Shown one piece after another: positions 28,504-38,527 of a DNA stretch of 64,000 nucleotides. Numbering within the stretch: the first letter of the stretch is position 1; the number at the start of each line of letters is the position of its first letter. This stretch comes from an uncultured Planktomarina sp. (lineage in GTDB: Bacteria; Pseudomonadota; Alphaproteobacteria; Rhodobacterales; Rhodobacteraceae). The DNA is taken from positions 1-64,000 of the forward strand of contig CAJJBD010000006.1 in the NCBI GenBank assembly GCA_905182325.1, written 5' to 3'. Position numbers and translations under genes: made by a program. The notes under the pieces were generated by a model. That model was not told the DNA's origin. It did not search any database and saw only the letters and a program-made list of their open reading frames with translations.

Positions 28504-30258
28504 TTATCTTGCTAGAATTTTGGACAACACCCGTTTTATTTCACCTCCAGGTTCGTCAACCATGGCTTCGCTGCGCCAACACACGTGTTGGTCGGGACGT
28601 ATCAGTATACAGCCTGAATCTCTAATTTCACGCGCCGCTGCCCACGCACCAGAATGATCGACATATTCCTGACGTGGACCAATTACATGGACTTTAATCA
28701 CTATTCCCAATTCATTGGCCACCTCGGCTGCAGCTACAGCCCAAGGCTCCCCCCCAAGCCCTGTGATAAGAGAGAATGCACCACCACCGGCAAGATCTAA
28801 TGTGGAATGTTTGCGGCCAGAGGCGTCAAAGACCCAAGCATGTGGTAGCCGAGCCCCTGGCCACGTTGTAGGCTGATAATGCAGTACTGCGTCTTTATCA
28901 AAGAGTGGTTCTGATTGGCCGTCACTGATAATTGCATTCGAGGAGTAACGCTGGTTCATTTCGATCCCATGTGCATCAAACTCATAACGCTTAAACGCAA
29001 TCGCTTTATTCAACGCGTCGCGCTGCGCCTCTGCCTTGGTGTCTGTACCGCAACGTGCATCCATATTCGATTTGATTAATTCGTAGTCAGTTCCACCAGT
29101 CATACCTAAAGCTTCAAAAATTGGTCCAAATTCTGAAATTGATTGGTTAGCTCTAGTAACAACCTGCTTAGCGATTGGTGCGCGTTCGACATTATAGGTT
29201 TCAAGCAAAGTTTCACCTGCTTGTTTTTTGATTACGCTTGAAAGCTTCCAACATAGATTAAAAGCATCCTGGATCGACGTATTTGAACCTAGTCCGTTAG
29301 ACGGTGGATGCCGGTGTGCTGCATCCCCCATGATGAAAACGCGCCCTTTGCTTAACTGTGTGGCATAGGCATCATTTACAGTCCAAGTGTTAGCACTCAG
29401 TAATTCAATTTCTAATTCTGGGTCACCAATTAATTGCCGTGCTACGTCTGTCGCCATTGCCTCGTCGACTTTAGGAGCCGGTTGGGTAACATCATAACCC
29501 CACACAATTAACCATTCGTTCCAAGGACGGATCATACGCACTAGCCCCATGCCGATTCCGCCTACATCTGCACCAGGTTGCATGATCCAATATAATACTG
29601 ATGGCCGATGGGCGACGTATTTGGAAAGATCGGCACGAAATAATATATTCATGGATCCGCCTACACCCATTTTACCTTCAATTGGCAATTTTTCATTCTC
29701 CGCTACTAGCGAGTTGCCACCATCTGCACCAATCAGGTATTTTGAACGAATTTTCACTTCTTTTCCTGTTAAACGATCTAAACAAGTAGTTGTGACACCA
29801 TCGGCATCCTGTTCATGGCTTTTATACTCCATACTCATTCGTGCCCGCGTGCCACGTTTGCAAGCAGTTGTGAACAAAAGTGGTTCCATGAATGTCTGTG
29901 GTAGGTCGTTCATGAAAGTCGGGCTACTAAGTAAGTGTTCTGCTTTTGACAGTGGGTGTGTTCCCCAACTGTTCATACGTCCAATCTCTTCCCCCGCAAG
30001 GCTTTCACAAAAAACGTTTTCTCCCATCAGATCTTGTTTAGTTGCATGAAGATATGCCTCCGACTCAATCTCGTGACCAAGATCGCGCAAAACTTCCATT
30101 GTACGCTGATTGGTAATGTGTGCTCTTGGTGTATTTGCGAGCCAATGGTAGCGATTAATCATCATGTTCTCGATGCCATAAGAGGACAGAAGAGCCCCAG
30201 AGGCTGCACCGGCTGGTCCTGTACCAATTATAAGAACTGCAGTCGTGATGTCTGCCAT
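28504..30258 (-). CDS. FAD-dependent aromatic monooxygenase (TfdB/PheA type)
   Basis: A 584-aa class A flavoprotein hydroxylase. The N-terminal FAD motif GTGPAGAASGALLSSYGI begins at about residue 13, the middle motif GADGGNSLVAE is near 190, and GRVFIMGDAAHRHPPSNGLGSNT is the DG/GD region contacting FAD. A thioredoxin-like C-terminal tail is typical of phenol and 2,4-dichlorophenol hydroxylases, and this is the closest group I can name. TTGGAG precedes the ATG. It stands next to a decayed iron-sulfur redox gene and an MFS carrier, which together look like a small aromatic-compound locus. Confidence 0.88.
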   Translation of the reverse strand: MADITTAVLIIGTGPAGAASGALLSSYGIENMMINRYHWLANTPRAHITNQRTMEVLRDLGHEIESEAYLHATKQDLMGENVFCESLAGEEIGRMNSWGTHPLSKAEHLLSSPTFMNDLPQTFMEPLLFTTACKRGTRARMSMEYKSHEQDADGVTTTCLDRLTGKEVKIRSKYLIGADGGNSLVAENEKLPIEGKMGVGGSMNILFRADLSKYVAHRPSVLYWIMQPGADVGGIGMGLVRMIRPWNEWLIVWGYDVTQPAPKVDEAMATDVARQLIGDPELEIELLSANTWTVNDAYATQLSKGRVFIMGDAAHRHPPSNGLGSNTSIQDAFNLCWKLSSVIKKQAGETLLETYNVERAPIAKQVVTRANQSISEFGPIFEALGMTGGTDYELIKSNMDARCGTDTKAEAQRDALNKAIAFKRYEFDAHGIEMNQRYSSNAIISDGQSEPLFDKDAVLHYQPTTWPGARLPHAWVFDASGRKHSTLDLAGGGAFSLITGLGGEPWAVAAAEVANELGIVIKVHVIGPRQEYVDHSGAWAAAREIRDSGCILIRPDQHVCWRSEAMVDEPGGEIKRVLSKILAR

Positions 30259-30388
30259 TACGATTTCTCCAAATGTGAGATTTTAAAGACTGTTTCGGTC
30301 AAAAATGTTGATTTAAATTTTTGAACACTAATACTATCGTCCAGAAAGTGTGGTACTTCGAATTTAAATAAATGAATATCTGAATAAC

Positions 30389-30792
30389 TCATAAGTCAAT
30401 CTCCAGAGTGCCACCAGAATCTGCAGCTCTACTTTGGCATAAAATGATGCTATTTCCACGTTTCTTTTTTGAAAGTACAAAGTCTCGATGTTTGACTCCG
30501 CCTGAAATTACGCCACACCTAAATATTCCACAAATCCCATCAGAGTATTTTAGATCGATGTGGACCCCATTTTTTTATTGATTAAAGCATTACGAATTGT
30601 GTCTAACACCGCTTGATAACTGGCCGTCGCATTTACTAAGGATTGTGGCGCAGTTTGGTGCTTGAAGCTAACTGGTTCTGTTGGTGGAACATCGGATAAA
30701 TCTGCGGCTTTTGCTACTTGCACCAATTGTTTGGTAGGGATCGCTGCCACATAGAAGGGGCGATTGCGTGTTGAAAAGATCTGGGCACTCAT
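30389..30792 (-). pseudogene. Remnant of a 2Fe-2S ferredoxin-domain redox gene, possibly a self-sufficient reductive dehalogenase
   Basis: An 80-codon frame (30792-30550) opens with a good ribosome binding site (AAGG) and MSAQIFSTRNRPFYVAAIP, then stops after an A7 run (about 30572). One frame over, 30389 to about 30572 encodes SDGICGIFRCGVISGGVKHRD, then CQSRAADSGGTLEIDL, the last part of a plant-type 2Fe-2S ferredoxin domain. The usual first cysteine is replaced (YSDGIC) and another is displaced. A front end joined to a back end with no flavin or NAD domain between suggests a large internal deletion plus a frameshift. The reductive dehalogenase idea comes from resemblance of the N-terminus and is tentative. 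Confidence 0.6.
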
Positions 30793-30858
30793 TTGTTCTA
30801 CCTTGCCACATGCTGGATTAAAGAAACATTAATTAGATTATTACAGCTATTTGATAGG

Positions 30859-32097
30859 TTACGTCTTTGACAGTAATGGAAGTGGTCTCTCTTTGATTGG
30901 TAAGTGCACAATTGCGCTAAACAGCCCAACACCAACACCGACCCACCAAACAACTGTGTAGGTGCCGTATATGTCATACATCGCGCCACCCAGCCAGACA
31001 CCCAGAAAACTGCCAAGTTGATGTGAAAAAAACACAATTCCATACAGTGTACCCATGTAACGAAGCCCATAAATATGAGCTACTAATCCTGAAGTTAGTG
31101 GAACAGTAGCCAACCAGAGTGATCCCATTGCAACTGAAAACAAGATTACTGAGAGTGGAGTAATTGGCAGTGCTATGAATAGTGCGGCAATTATGGTCCG
31201 TCCCATATAAATCCAAGCAAGCAAATATTTTTTTGAATAATATTTACCAAGGTAACCTGCCATCAAAGTCCCAGCGATGTTGGCTAGTCCAATTAGAGAA
31301 ATTGCCAATGCACCTAATCGAGAGGTACTAGTGATCCCCACAGAATATAAAGCGCCCCCAGGCTGAATTGGACCGCAGAGCTCAGTAACAAAAGCTGGAA
31401 AATGCGCCGTAATAAAGGCAAGTTGGTAACCACAAGAGAAAAACCCAAGAAAGATCAAAGTATAGCTCGGATCCTTAAATGCTTTCATGAGCACCTGGCC
31501 AATGCTTTCTTCTAACTCAGCCTTGCTGGCTAAACGCTCTGTTTTCATCATTGGTAAAAAAACTAATGAGCTAATAACAATAGCAGCAAAAGCGATGAAG
31601 ACACTTTGCCAGACCATAAAGTTCAGCAGAAACTCAGCTAACGGTGCACCAATAACTTGGCCTGCAGAACCCGCTGCTGTTGCAATTGCCAAGGTCATAG
31701 ATCTGTTTTCGTTAGATGCTGCTCGGCCAACAACGGCAAGTATTACCCCAAAGCCAGTTCCGGCGATACCAAACCCGATAAGTATTCCGTAAAACTGCAT
31801 GGCACCAGGGCTGACGGCTGTCGAAGACAATACCAAGCCGAGCGCGTAAACTATGCCACCTAAAATAATTGCTTTTCTATCTGTAAATTTTTCTGCGATT
31901 GCCCCAAATATAGGTTGCCCAATTCCCCAAAATAAATTCTGCAATGCAATGGCCATAGAAAACTCAGTGCGCCGCCATCCAAATTCTTCGGCAACTGGGA
32001 TTTGAAATACCCCAAACGAAGCACGAACAGCAAAGCTCAACATAATGATAATGCAGCCTGCAATCAAGACAGGGCTAAAAAGTGCAGCTTGTTTCAT
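30859..32097 (-). CDS. Major facilitator superfamily transporter (monocarboxylate-like)
   Basis: A 412-aa carrier with about twelve hydrophobic segments. SFGVFQIPVAEEFGWRRTEFSMA in the first loop and ALQNLFWGIGQPIFGAIAEKFTDRKAI are typical of the OFA/monocarboxylate-type MFS group. I chose ATG 32097; a TTG two codons upstream is possible. It reads toward the decayed redox gene and the aromatic monooxygenase, so uptake of an aromatic or organic acid is a plausible job, but not shown by the sequence. Confidence 0.87.
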   Translation of the reverse strand: MKQAALFSPVLIAGCIIIMLSFAVRASFGVFQIPVAEEFGWRRTEFSMAIALQNLFWGIGQPIFGAIAEKFTDRKAIILGGIVYALGLVLSSTAVSPGAMQFYGILIGFGIAGTGFGVILAVVGRAASNENRSMTLAIATAAGSAGQVIGAPLAEFLLNFMVWQSVFIAFAAIVISSLVFLPMMKTERLASKAELEESIGQVLMKAFKDPSYTLIFLGFFSCGYQLAFITAHFPAFVTELCGPIQPGGALYSVGITSTSRLGALAISLIGLANIAGTLMAGYLGKYYSKKYLLAWIYMGRTIIAALFIALPITPLSVILFSVAMGSLWLATVPLTSGLVAHIYGLRYMGTLYGIVFFSHQLGSFLGVWLGGAMYDIYGTYTVVWWVGVGVGLFSAIVHLPIKERPLPLLSKT

Positions 32098-32242
32098 ATT
32101 CAAAAACCTAAATAATAGTGTTTGGTGTGCAAGTACTTAATTTTAAATTATACAATTTATTTGAGTGGTAGTGTTCAGTGAAAACAATTTGTTTAAAAAT
32201 AGATTATTTGCACCTTGAATAAGGTGAAGGTAAGTGAATTAC

Positions 32243-33298
32243 ATGGACTTGTTTACCACTTATTTTGATGCAGTTTCAGCAGGAGATTTGCAGGCTGACG
32301 GTGCACAGGAATCTGTCTTGCCAGAGTTGGAGCGGGTACGCATGGCTTTAACTGCGCCAACTACGAGAGGCTGGTTTCGAAAAGCAGGGCCTGGACCGAA
32401 AGGTTTGTACCTTTGGGGTGGCGTTGGACGTGGGAAATCTATGCTGATGGATATGTTTGCCCGCAGCTCATCTAAGACAGTACGTCGGGTACATTTTCAC
32501 GCCTTTATGCAAGAGGTACACGCCGGAATCGCCCGCGCCAAGTCACAAGGAATTCAAGACACCATCCAACCTGTGGCTCAGGAAATGGCTGAGGGAATTT
32601 CTTGCCTTGCATTTGATGAAATACAAATCACTGATATTACTGATGCTATGCTTGTAGGGCGGCTGTTTGAGGCGCTTTTTGCGGCTGGTGTCGCGATAGT
32701 TGCAACATCAAACCGTCACCCCAATGATCTCTACAAAGACGGCTTAAATCGGCAATTGTTCTTGCCCTTTATAGCTTTGTTACAAGAAAGAATGGTGGTG
32801 ACTGAATTAGCCTCACCGACTGATTACAGACAAAACAGGATGTCTGGGCAGGAAATCTATTTCAGCCCACTTGGTGTAGTGGCGACAACGGCTATGGATA
32901 ATATTTGGTTGGAATTAGCTGGGGGACCAGGCCAAAGCTTTAGCTTGGAAGTTAAATCTCGCCAAGTTCAAATACCAAACCTTAGAAACGGCATCGCACG
33001 CATTTCGTTTTGTGAACTCTGTGGCCAGCCACTTGGTGCGGCTGATTATCTGGCTTTGACACAAGAGGTAAAGGTTTTGATGCTCGATGATATTCCAGTC
33101 TTGAGCCGGAATAATTCCAGCGAAGCCAAACGTTTTGTTACATTAATAGACGCGGTGTATGAAGCTCAGATAGGGTTCATAGCATCCGCTGCTGCTGCTC
33201 CTGAACAATTATACCTTGAAGGAATAGGTAGTTTTGAGTTTGAGCGAACTGCTTCTAGGCTTCGTGAAATGCGGGCCAATGACTGGGGTCAAAGCTGA
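32243..33298 (+). CDS. zapE: AFG1-like ATPase ZapE
   Basis: A 351-aa AFG1-family ATPase (in E. coli a cell-division ATPase affecting the Z ring). It has the Walker A motif GGVGRGKSMLMD, HFHAFMQEVH, and Walker B CLAFDEIQITD followed by the sensor TSNRHPNDLYKDGLNR. The C-terminal FVTLIDAVYEAQIGFIASAAAAPEQLY is the family ending. I chose ATG 32243 with GAAGG twelve bases upstream; a GTG at 32234 is too close to that site. Confidence 0.93.
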   Translation: MDLFTTYFDAVSAGDLQADGAQESVLPELERVRMALTAPTTRGWFRKAGPGPKGLYLWGGVGRGKSMLMDMFARSSSKTVRRVHFHAFMQEVHAGIARAKSQGIQDTIQPVAQEMAEGISCLAFDEIQITDITDAMLVGRLFEALFAAGVAIVATSNRHPNDLYKDGLNRQLFLPFIALLQERMVVTELASPTDYRQNRMSGQEIYFSPLGVVATTAMDNIWLELAGGPGQSFSLEVKSRQVQIPNLRNGIARISFCELCGQPLGAADYLALTQEVKVLMLDDIPVLSRNNSSEAKRFVTLIDAVYEAQIGFIASAAAAPEQLYLEGIGSFEFERTASRLREMRANDWGQS

Positions 33299-33321
33299 TC
33301 ATCTTACAAATCTTTAGCTTG

Positions 33322-34605
33322 TTAATTTATTTTTCGATTTTCGCGTAAAACATGGCCAGCTAAATACAATGAGCCGCAGATTAGTATGCGGGTGCCAGGA
33401 TAAAGATGGGATATTTCTTTCAAGATTTGGCCTAGGTCTTCCGCCTCAACACACTTTAAACCACACGCGATACCAGCTTTTGCTAACTCTTCAGCTGGAA
33501 CAGCGTTAGGTTCATTAGGAATTGTGAAGGCTGTCAAAGATTTGCAGTGCCTCGAAATTGGTCTCAAAAACCCTTCAACGTCTTTGGTGTTAAGCATTCC
33601 ACATATAATGTGGGTATCGCGCGTTGGCAGACCACCTAGTGTGGCTGCAATTGCGCGCCCCGCAGCTGGGTTGTGACCGCCGTCTAGCCAGAGTTCATTT
33701 TGGGGAAGAGAACTTGCAAGGAAACCAGTCCGAAGGCGCTCCATGCGTGCAGGCCAAACGGCTTCAGTCACTGCGCTGGTGAAATCATTTTCTTCCATTC
33801 TCAAATACCGCAGAGTTGCTAATGCAGACCCCGCATTTTTTAATTGGTGGGGACCTGAAAGAGAAGGAAGTGGCAAGTCTAAAAGACCATTTTCATCTTC
33901 AAATATTAAACGCTCAGCCTCCACATTTACGTACCAGTGTTGACCATGGACTAAAAGTGGTGCGCCAACTTTAGCCGCTTGTTTCTCTATAACCTGAAGT
34001 GCTTCGTCGTGTTGTGGACCCACTATAGCAGTGACTCCACGTTTCAAAATACCAGCTTTTTCGTATGCAATTTGCGAAATTGTATCACCTAAAAATTGTT
34101 GGTGATCGAGATCAATAGGCGTAATGATGCATGCTGCAGGTGAGTTTATAACATTTGTCGCATCAAGTCTTCCACCTAAGCCTACTTCAAGAAGGGTATA
34201 ATCTGCCCTTACCTGAGAGAAAGCTCGCAGCGCGGCGCAGGTGGTAATTTCAAAATAAGTGATGGCCTCGCCATTATTAGAATTATAGCAGGCATCAAGT
34301 TGATTAGTTAAGGCGTCCTCGGTGATTAACTTTCCTGCAATTCGAATACGCTCGTGAAAATAAGCTAAATGAGGCGACGTGTAAGCATGAACAGTTTTGC
34401 CTGCACCTTCTAATCCTGCACGGACCATTGCCTGTGTGCTGCCTTTGCCATTTGTACCTGCTATGTGGATCACAGGTGGAAGAGACAACTGAGGGTTTCC
34501 CAAAGACTCTAAGAGTCTCCAAACACGGTCCAATGTCAGATCAATGACCTTTGGATGCAGGGCCATCATCCGTTCTAGGATATGGTCCGAAGATTTGGAT
34601 ATCAC
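33322..34605 (-). CDS. folC: Bifunctional folylpolyglutamate / dihydrofolate synthase
   Basis: A 427-aa Mur-ligase-like enzyme that adds glutamate to dihydropteroate and to folates. ATP motif HIAGTNGKGSTQAM near residue 47, TSPHLAYFHERIRI, and LEVGLGGRLDATNVI are diagnostic. The start is GTG within the accD stop (GTGA overlap). accD-folC is a common pair in proteobacteria. Confidence 0.95.
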   Translation of the reverse strand: MISKSSDHILERMMALHPKVIDLTLDRVWRLLESLGNPQLSLPPVIHIAGTNGKGSTQAMVRAGLEGAGKTVHAYTSPHLAYFHERIRIAGKLITEDALTNQLDACYNSNNGEAITYFEITTCAALRAFSQVRADYTLLEVGLGGRLDATNVINSPAACIITPIDLDHQQFLGDTISQIAYEKAGILKRGVTAIVGPQHDEALQVIEKQAAKVGAPLLVHGQHWYVNVEAERLIFEDENGLLDLPLPSLSGPHQLKNAGSALATLRYLRMEENDFTSAVTEAVWPARMERLRTGFLASSLPQNELWLDGGHNPAAGRAIAATLGGLPTRDTHIICGMLNTKDVEGFLRPISRHCKSLTAFTIPNEPNAVPAEELAKAGIACGLKCVEAEDLGQILKEISHLYPGTRILICGSLYLAGHVLRENRKIN

Positions 34606-35522
34606 GTGGGTTTGCTCTTTTTAATTAATTTCTCTTCTGGGGTAGGTTTGGGCAGATCTCCCATAATAGCAGGTGATTTATTCTGCAAAATTCGAATAAT
34701 TTTTATTAATTCGTCGCGCATTTTGGTACGATGGGTAACCCTATCAAGCATGCCGTGATCCAGTAAATATTCAGCCCGTTGAAATCCTTCAGGCAGTTTT
34801 TCACGTATAGTTTGTTCGATTACTCTTTGGCCAGCGAAACAGATAAGTGCATTGGGCTCAGCGATCTGTACATCACCGAGCATAGCATAAGACGCGGTGA
34901 CACCACCGGTAGTTGGATGAGTAAGAACAACGATATAGGGGAGATTTGCTTCTTTCAGCATCTGCACTGCAATTGTGGTACGTGGCATTTGCATAAGGGA
35001 CAAAATACCCTCCTGCATTCGTGCTCCTCCAGCGGCTGAAAATAGGATTAAAGGCCGCTGCAACTCAACAGAGCGTTGAGCCGCTGCAATTACTGCATTG
35101 CCCACATACATGCCCATAGATCCACCCATAAATGAGAAGTCCTGGCAGGCTGCAACAATACCAGTGCGCCCAATTTCACCCTCCGCCACTAGCATGGCTT
35201 CTGCTTCACCAGTTTTCTTTTGAGCCGCCTTCAGCCGGTCTGGATATTTTTTTTGGTCACGGAACCTTAGAGGATCAAGGATTGGCTTTGGCACATCAAC
35301 TTCAACAAAAATACCACCATCAAACAATCCCTCTAGGCGCGCACGGGGGCTGATCGCCATGTGGTGGTCGCATTGTGTGCAAACATTTAAATTATCGGAA
35401 AGTTCACGGTGAAACAGCATAGTTCCGCACTCGCCACATTTGGTCCAAAGGTTTTCTGGAACTTCACGACGCGAAAATAGTGAATTTATCTTCGGCCGAA
35501 CGTAGTTTGAAATCCAATTCAA
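34602..35522 (-). CDS. accD: Acetyl-CoA carboxylase carboxyltransferase subunit beta
   Basis: The 306-aa beta subunit that helps transfer CO2 from biotin to acetyl-CoA in fatty-acid synthesis. The N-terminal four-cysteine zinc ribbon (CGECG ... CTQCDHH, residues about 28-52) and the crotonase-like core with FSAAGGARMQEG are present. The start is TTG at 35520-35522: MNWISNYVRPKINSLFSRREVPENLW aligns with the usual N-terminus and AAGGAAA lies upstream. folC overlaps its stop. Confidence 0.96.
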   Translation of the reverse strand: MNWISNYVRPKINSLFSRREVPENLWTKCGECGTMLFHRELSDNLNVCTQCDHHMAISPRARLEGLFDGGIFVEVDVPKPILDPLRFRDQKKYPDRLKAAQKKTGEAEAMLVAEGEIGRTGIVAACQDFSFMGGSMGMYVGNAVIAAAQRSVELQRPLILFSAAGGARMQEGILSLMQMPRTTIAVQMLKEANLPYIVVLTHPTTGGVTASYAMLGDVQIAEPNALICFAGQRVIEQTIREKLPEGFQRAEYLLDHGMLDRVTHRTKMRDELIKIIRILQNKSPAIMGDLPKPTPEEKLIKKSKPT

Positions 35523-35586
35523 GTGTAGTGTTTCCTTGTTTATTTGAACTTTTGATCAGTTAATCACCTGTGCTGAGAAATGCAAC

Positions 35587-36468
35587 TCAAGTCCGCATGG
35601 CAAGGCGCACAAAAAGGTAAGCCACTAAAATACCTATAGCCTCATTAGGTAGGCGTGTGGCGAGCTCAGTAGTATCAGTTACAGAGAAAGGGTAAACGAA
35701 AAGACTTAACCCTCCCAAAAAATCCTCTAGGCCTAAAATCGCAAGGGCCATAAAATTGTTTGCAAAATGAAAGGCAATTGCGGGTCCAAGGGTGCCATTG
35801 CGCGCTGTAAGGTCTGCCGCGAGTATACCAAAACCCACTGCCCACAAGGCCGTCCACGGCGCTATGTCGTTCATTGTACTTGGATTATAATGTAATACGC
35901 CAAATAAGATTGATGGGATAAGTATCCAAATAGCTCTTGGTGCCCCAAGGGCTGCCAGCTGGCTTTGGATGTAGCCGCGGAAAACTAACTCCTCTGCGGT
36001 AACCTGTATGAGTATGAATATTATAGAGACTGGTAACAGTGTTAGCCAGAATACGAGCGAAAGTTGTTGACGGAAATCTTCTGTTAAAAATATAAAGATG
36101 GTGGTGAGAGCCAGATAAGTTGCCAACCCCCGCATTGCGCTAAGAAACTGTAAGGTAGTAACTGCCAGGCCACCAAACAAGGTAATTGGGTTACGGCGAT
36201 GTACCAAAATAATGACAAGTCCAATAGCAATAATTAAAAAGCTAAAACTGCCAAGTATGGCCAAGGTTTGGCCGGGCGTTAGCGCGCCTCCTGGGGCAGC
36301 TAATTCACCTACCCAGGCATTTCCCATACTCAACTTAAGGGCGTAGCTGCCGAGCCCAAGCAGAACTGCGTATAGTATCGTAGTAGTAATTAATCCAAGT
36401 ATTAAGCGAATTAGACTAGAGGTATCGCGGGCAGGTGCAACGAGACGTTCATGCGGTTCATAAGACAT
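35587..36468 (-). CDS. CPBP family intramembrane glutamic endopeptidase
   Basis: A 293-aa membrane protein with about eight hydrophobic segments. The catalytic motifs of the CPBP/ABI family (PF02517) are visible: EELVFRGYIQSQL (EExxxR), FGVLHYNPS and the C-terminal FHFANNFMAL. Members process prenylated proteins or confer bacteriocin immunity in other organisms; the role here is unknown. GAAGG precedes the ATG. It lies upstream of accD on the same strand with a 64-base gap. Confidence 0.9.
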   Translation of the reverse strand: MSYEPHERLVAPARDTSSLIRLILGLITTTILYAVLLGLGSYALKLSMGNAWVGELAAPGGALTPGQTLAILGSFSFLIIAIGLVIILVHRRNPITLFGGLAVTTLQFLSAMRGLATYLALTTIFIFLTEDFRQQLSLVFWLTLLPVSIIFILIQVTAEELVFRGYIQSQLAALGAPRAIWILIPSILFGVLHYNPSTMNDIAPWTALWAVGFGILAADLTARNGTLGPAIAFHFANNFMALAILGLEDFLGGLSLFVYPFSVTDTTELATRLPNEAIGILVAYLFVRLAMRT

Positions 36469-36721
36469 GCGGGCCTTCTAGATTGTGTGTTGGAACAAAG
36501 AAAGAATATATTTAATATTAAACAAATATTATTCTATTTTCTTCATTTTGATTAACTTTTTTAATGTCTCTAGTTAAGTAAAATTATATAAAATATCGAA
36601 TAATTTTTACGTATAATTAATAAGTTTCTAATTTATGGATGGCCCTTTTTAAACTGTTGGCTTGCCCATCTTGGTTTCACCGCATACATAATAAATGAAG
36701 CTATAAGCAAGGGGTTCCTCA
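36469..36721. other. AT-rich divergent intergenic region before ilvD
   Basis: About 250 bases, very AT-rich between 36500 and 36640, with no frame worth calling. It must hold the promoters of ilvD and of the CPBP gene. I see no leader peptide rich in branched-chain codons and no terminator hairpin, so attenuation is not supported. Confidence 0.5.
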
Positions 36722-38455
36722 ATGAACAAGCATGTATTTGATAAATCTAAATTGCCTAGTCGCCATGTTTCGGTTGGTCCAGCTCGTGCGCCACATCGTT
36801 CGTATTATTATGCAATGGGGATGACTGCTGAAGAGATTGCTCAGCCGTTCATAGGAGTCGCTACTTGCTGGAATGAGGCAGCACCATGTAATATTTCCCT
36901 TAACCGGCAGGCTCAATCCGTCAAGATTGGAGTAAAATCAGCTGCGGGTACTCCGCGTGAATTTACCACAATTACTGTGACTGATGGGATAGCTATGGGC
37001 CATGAGGGAATGCGCTCTTCTCTTGCTAGTCGAGAGGCTATCGCTGACAGTGTTGAACTAACAATGCGAGGTCATTGCTACGATGCAATAGTTGGTCTTG
37101 CGGGCTGTGATAAATCTTTGCCGGGAATGATGATGGCTATGGTACGGCTGAACACACCGTCTGTTTTCATTTATGGCGGCTCGATTCTTCCTGGTAGATT
37201 GAATGGTAAAGATGTCACTGTTCAAGATGTTTTTGAAGCTGTTGGACAGCACCAAGCAGGTAACTTATCAACATGTGAACTAGAGAAACTTGAGGCTGTT
37301 GCCTGTCCTTCAGCGGGTGCGTGCGGGGGACAATTTACTGCCAATACGATGGCATGTGTGTCAGAAGCCATTGGCCTTGCCCTTCCTAATTCATCTGGAG
37401 CGCCAGCACCTTATGAATCTCGTGATCAATATGCAATTTCTTCTGGTGAGGCTGTCATGAACCTGCTCGAGAAAAATATTCGGGCGCGTGACATAGTGAC
37501 GATGAAGTCTCTAGAAAATGCGGCGCGCGTTGTTGCGTGTACGGGTGGATCAACTAATGCGGGATTGCATTTACCGGCCATTGCTCACGAAGCTGGTCTA
37601 GAGTTTAATCTTGATGATGTGTGTGAAATTTTCCGTGATACGCCTTATTTTGTTGATTTAAAGCCAGGTGGACAATATGTTGCTAAAGACCTTTACGAGG
37701 TAGGTGGTGTGCCTGTTGTAATGAAAGAGTTGCGCAAGGCTGGCTTGATGCATGAAGATTGTATTACAGCAACTGGTAGATCCATGGGTGAAGAACTTGA
37801 CCTTATTGAGCGCGAAGCTGATGGGCGGGTGATATATCCTGTGGAGACTCCAATAACAAAAACTGGTGGTGTAGTTGGCTTAAAGGGAAATTTGGCCCCT
37901 GAAGGCGCGATTGTAAAAGTAGCTGGTATAAGTCCACAACATCAAATTTTTACTGGACCGGCGAGGGTATTTGAATGTGAGGAAGATGCGTTTGAAGCTG
38001 TGAAGCGGCGTGAATATCAAGAAGGTGAAGTTTTAGTTATCCGCAATGAAGGCCCCTCTGGTGGCCCGGGGATGCGAGAAATGTTGGCTACTACGGCAGC
38101 CCTCTCAGGTCAGGGTATGGGTAAAAAGGTAGCATTGATAACTGATGGGCGTTTTTCTGGAGCTACCCGAGGATTTTGTGTTGGGCATGTGGGACCTGAG
38201 TCTGCGCATGGTGGTCCCATTGCGCTTATCAAATCTGGCGATGTAATTACTATTAATGCTATTTCAGGCACACTTTCTGTTGCACTTAGCGACGAAGAAC
38301 TAGGCCAAAGAAAGATTGATTGGAAAGGTCCACGTGAAACGCTTTACGCCAGTGGCGCACTTTGGAAATATGCTCAACTTGTTGGAGCGACTTATAAAGG
38401 TGCCGTTACGCATCCTGGCGCTAAAGTAGAGCGTCACGTTTACTTCGACTTGTAA
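36722..38455 (+). CDS. ilvD: Dihydroxy-acid dehydratase IlvD
   Basis: Dehydrates dihydroxyisovalerate and dihydroxymethylvalerate in valine and isoleucine synthesis, using an iron-sulfur cluster. The 577-aa protein has [16 protein letters not shown] and [16 protein letters not shown], the two cysteine motifs, and [13 protein letters not shown]; the C-terminal [19 protein letters not shown] is also conserved. AAGGGG precedes the ATG. It stands alone, and its stop codon forms part of a hairpin. Confidence 0.97.
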   Translation: MNKHVFDKSKLPSRHVSVGPARAPHRSYYYAMGMTAEEIAQPFIGVATCWNEAAPCNISLNRQAQSVKIGVKSAAGTPREFTTITVTDGIAMGHEGMRSSLASREAIADSVELTMRGHCYDAIVGLAGCDKSLPGMMMAMVRLNTPSVFIYGGSILPGRLNGKDVTVQDVFEAVGQHQAGNLSTCELEKLEAVACPSAGACGGQFTANTMACVSEAIGLALPNSSGAPAPYESRDQYAISSGEAVMNLLEKNIRARDIVTMKSLENAARVVACTGGSTNAGLHLPAIAHEAGLEFNLDDVCEIFRDTPYFVDLKPGGQYVAKDLYEVGGVPVVMKELRKAGLMHEDCITATGRSMGEELDLIEREADGRVIYPVETPITKTGGVVGLKGNLAPEGAIVKVAGISPQHQIFTGPARVFECEEDAFEAVKRREYQEGEVLVIRNEGPSGGPGMREMLATTAALSGQGMGKKVALITDGRFSGATRGFCVGHVGPESAHGGPIALIKSGDVITINAISGTLSVALSDEELGQRKIDWKGPRETLYASGALWKYAQLVGATYKGAVTHPGAKVERHVYFDL

Positions 38456-38479
38456 ATCAGTCCTCTAAGAAGGCTGATT
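38455..38479. terminator. Hairpin at the ilvD stop codon
   Basis: AATCAG-T-CCT (38455-38464) pairs with AGG-CTGATT (38471-38479) around a CTAAGA loop, with one unpaired T. It begins at the last base of the ilvD stop and lies between ilvD and the convergent OmpA-domain gene. There is no clear T-run afterwards, so it may stabilise the 3' end rather than be a strong intrinsic terminator. Confidence 0.5.
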
Positions 38480-38527
38480 TCTGCGTTACTAACAAATTAT
38501 GATGGCATGAACTTAATTTAATAAGAG

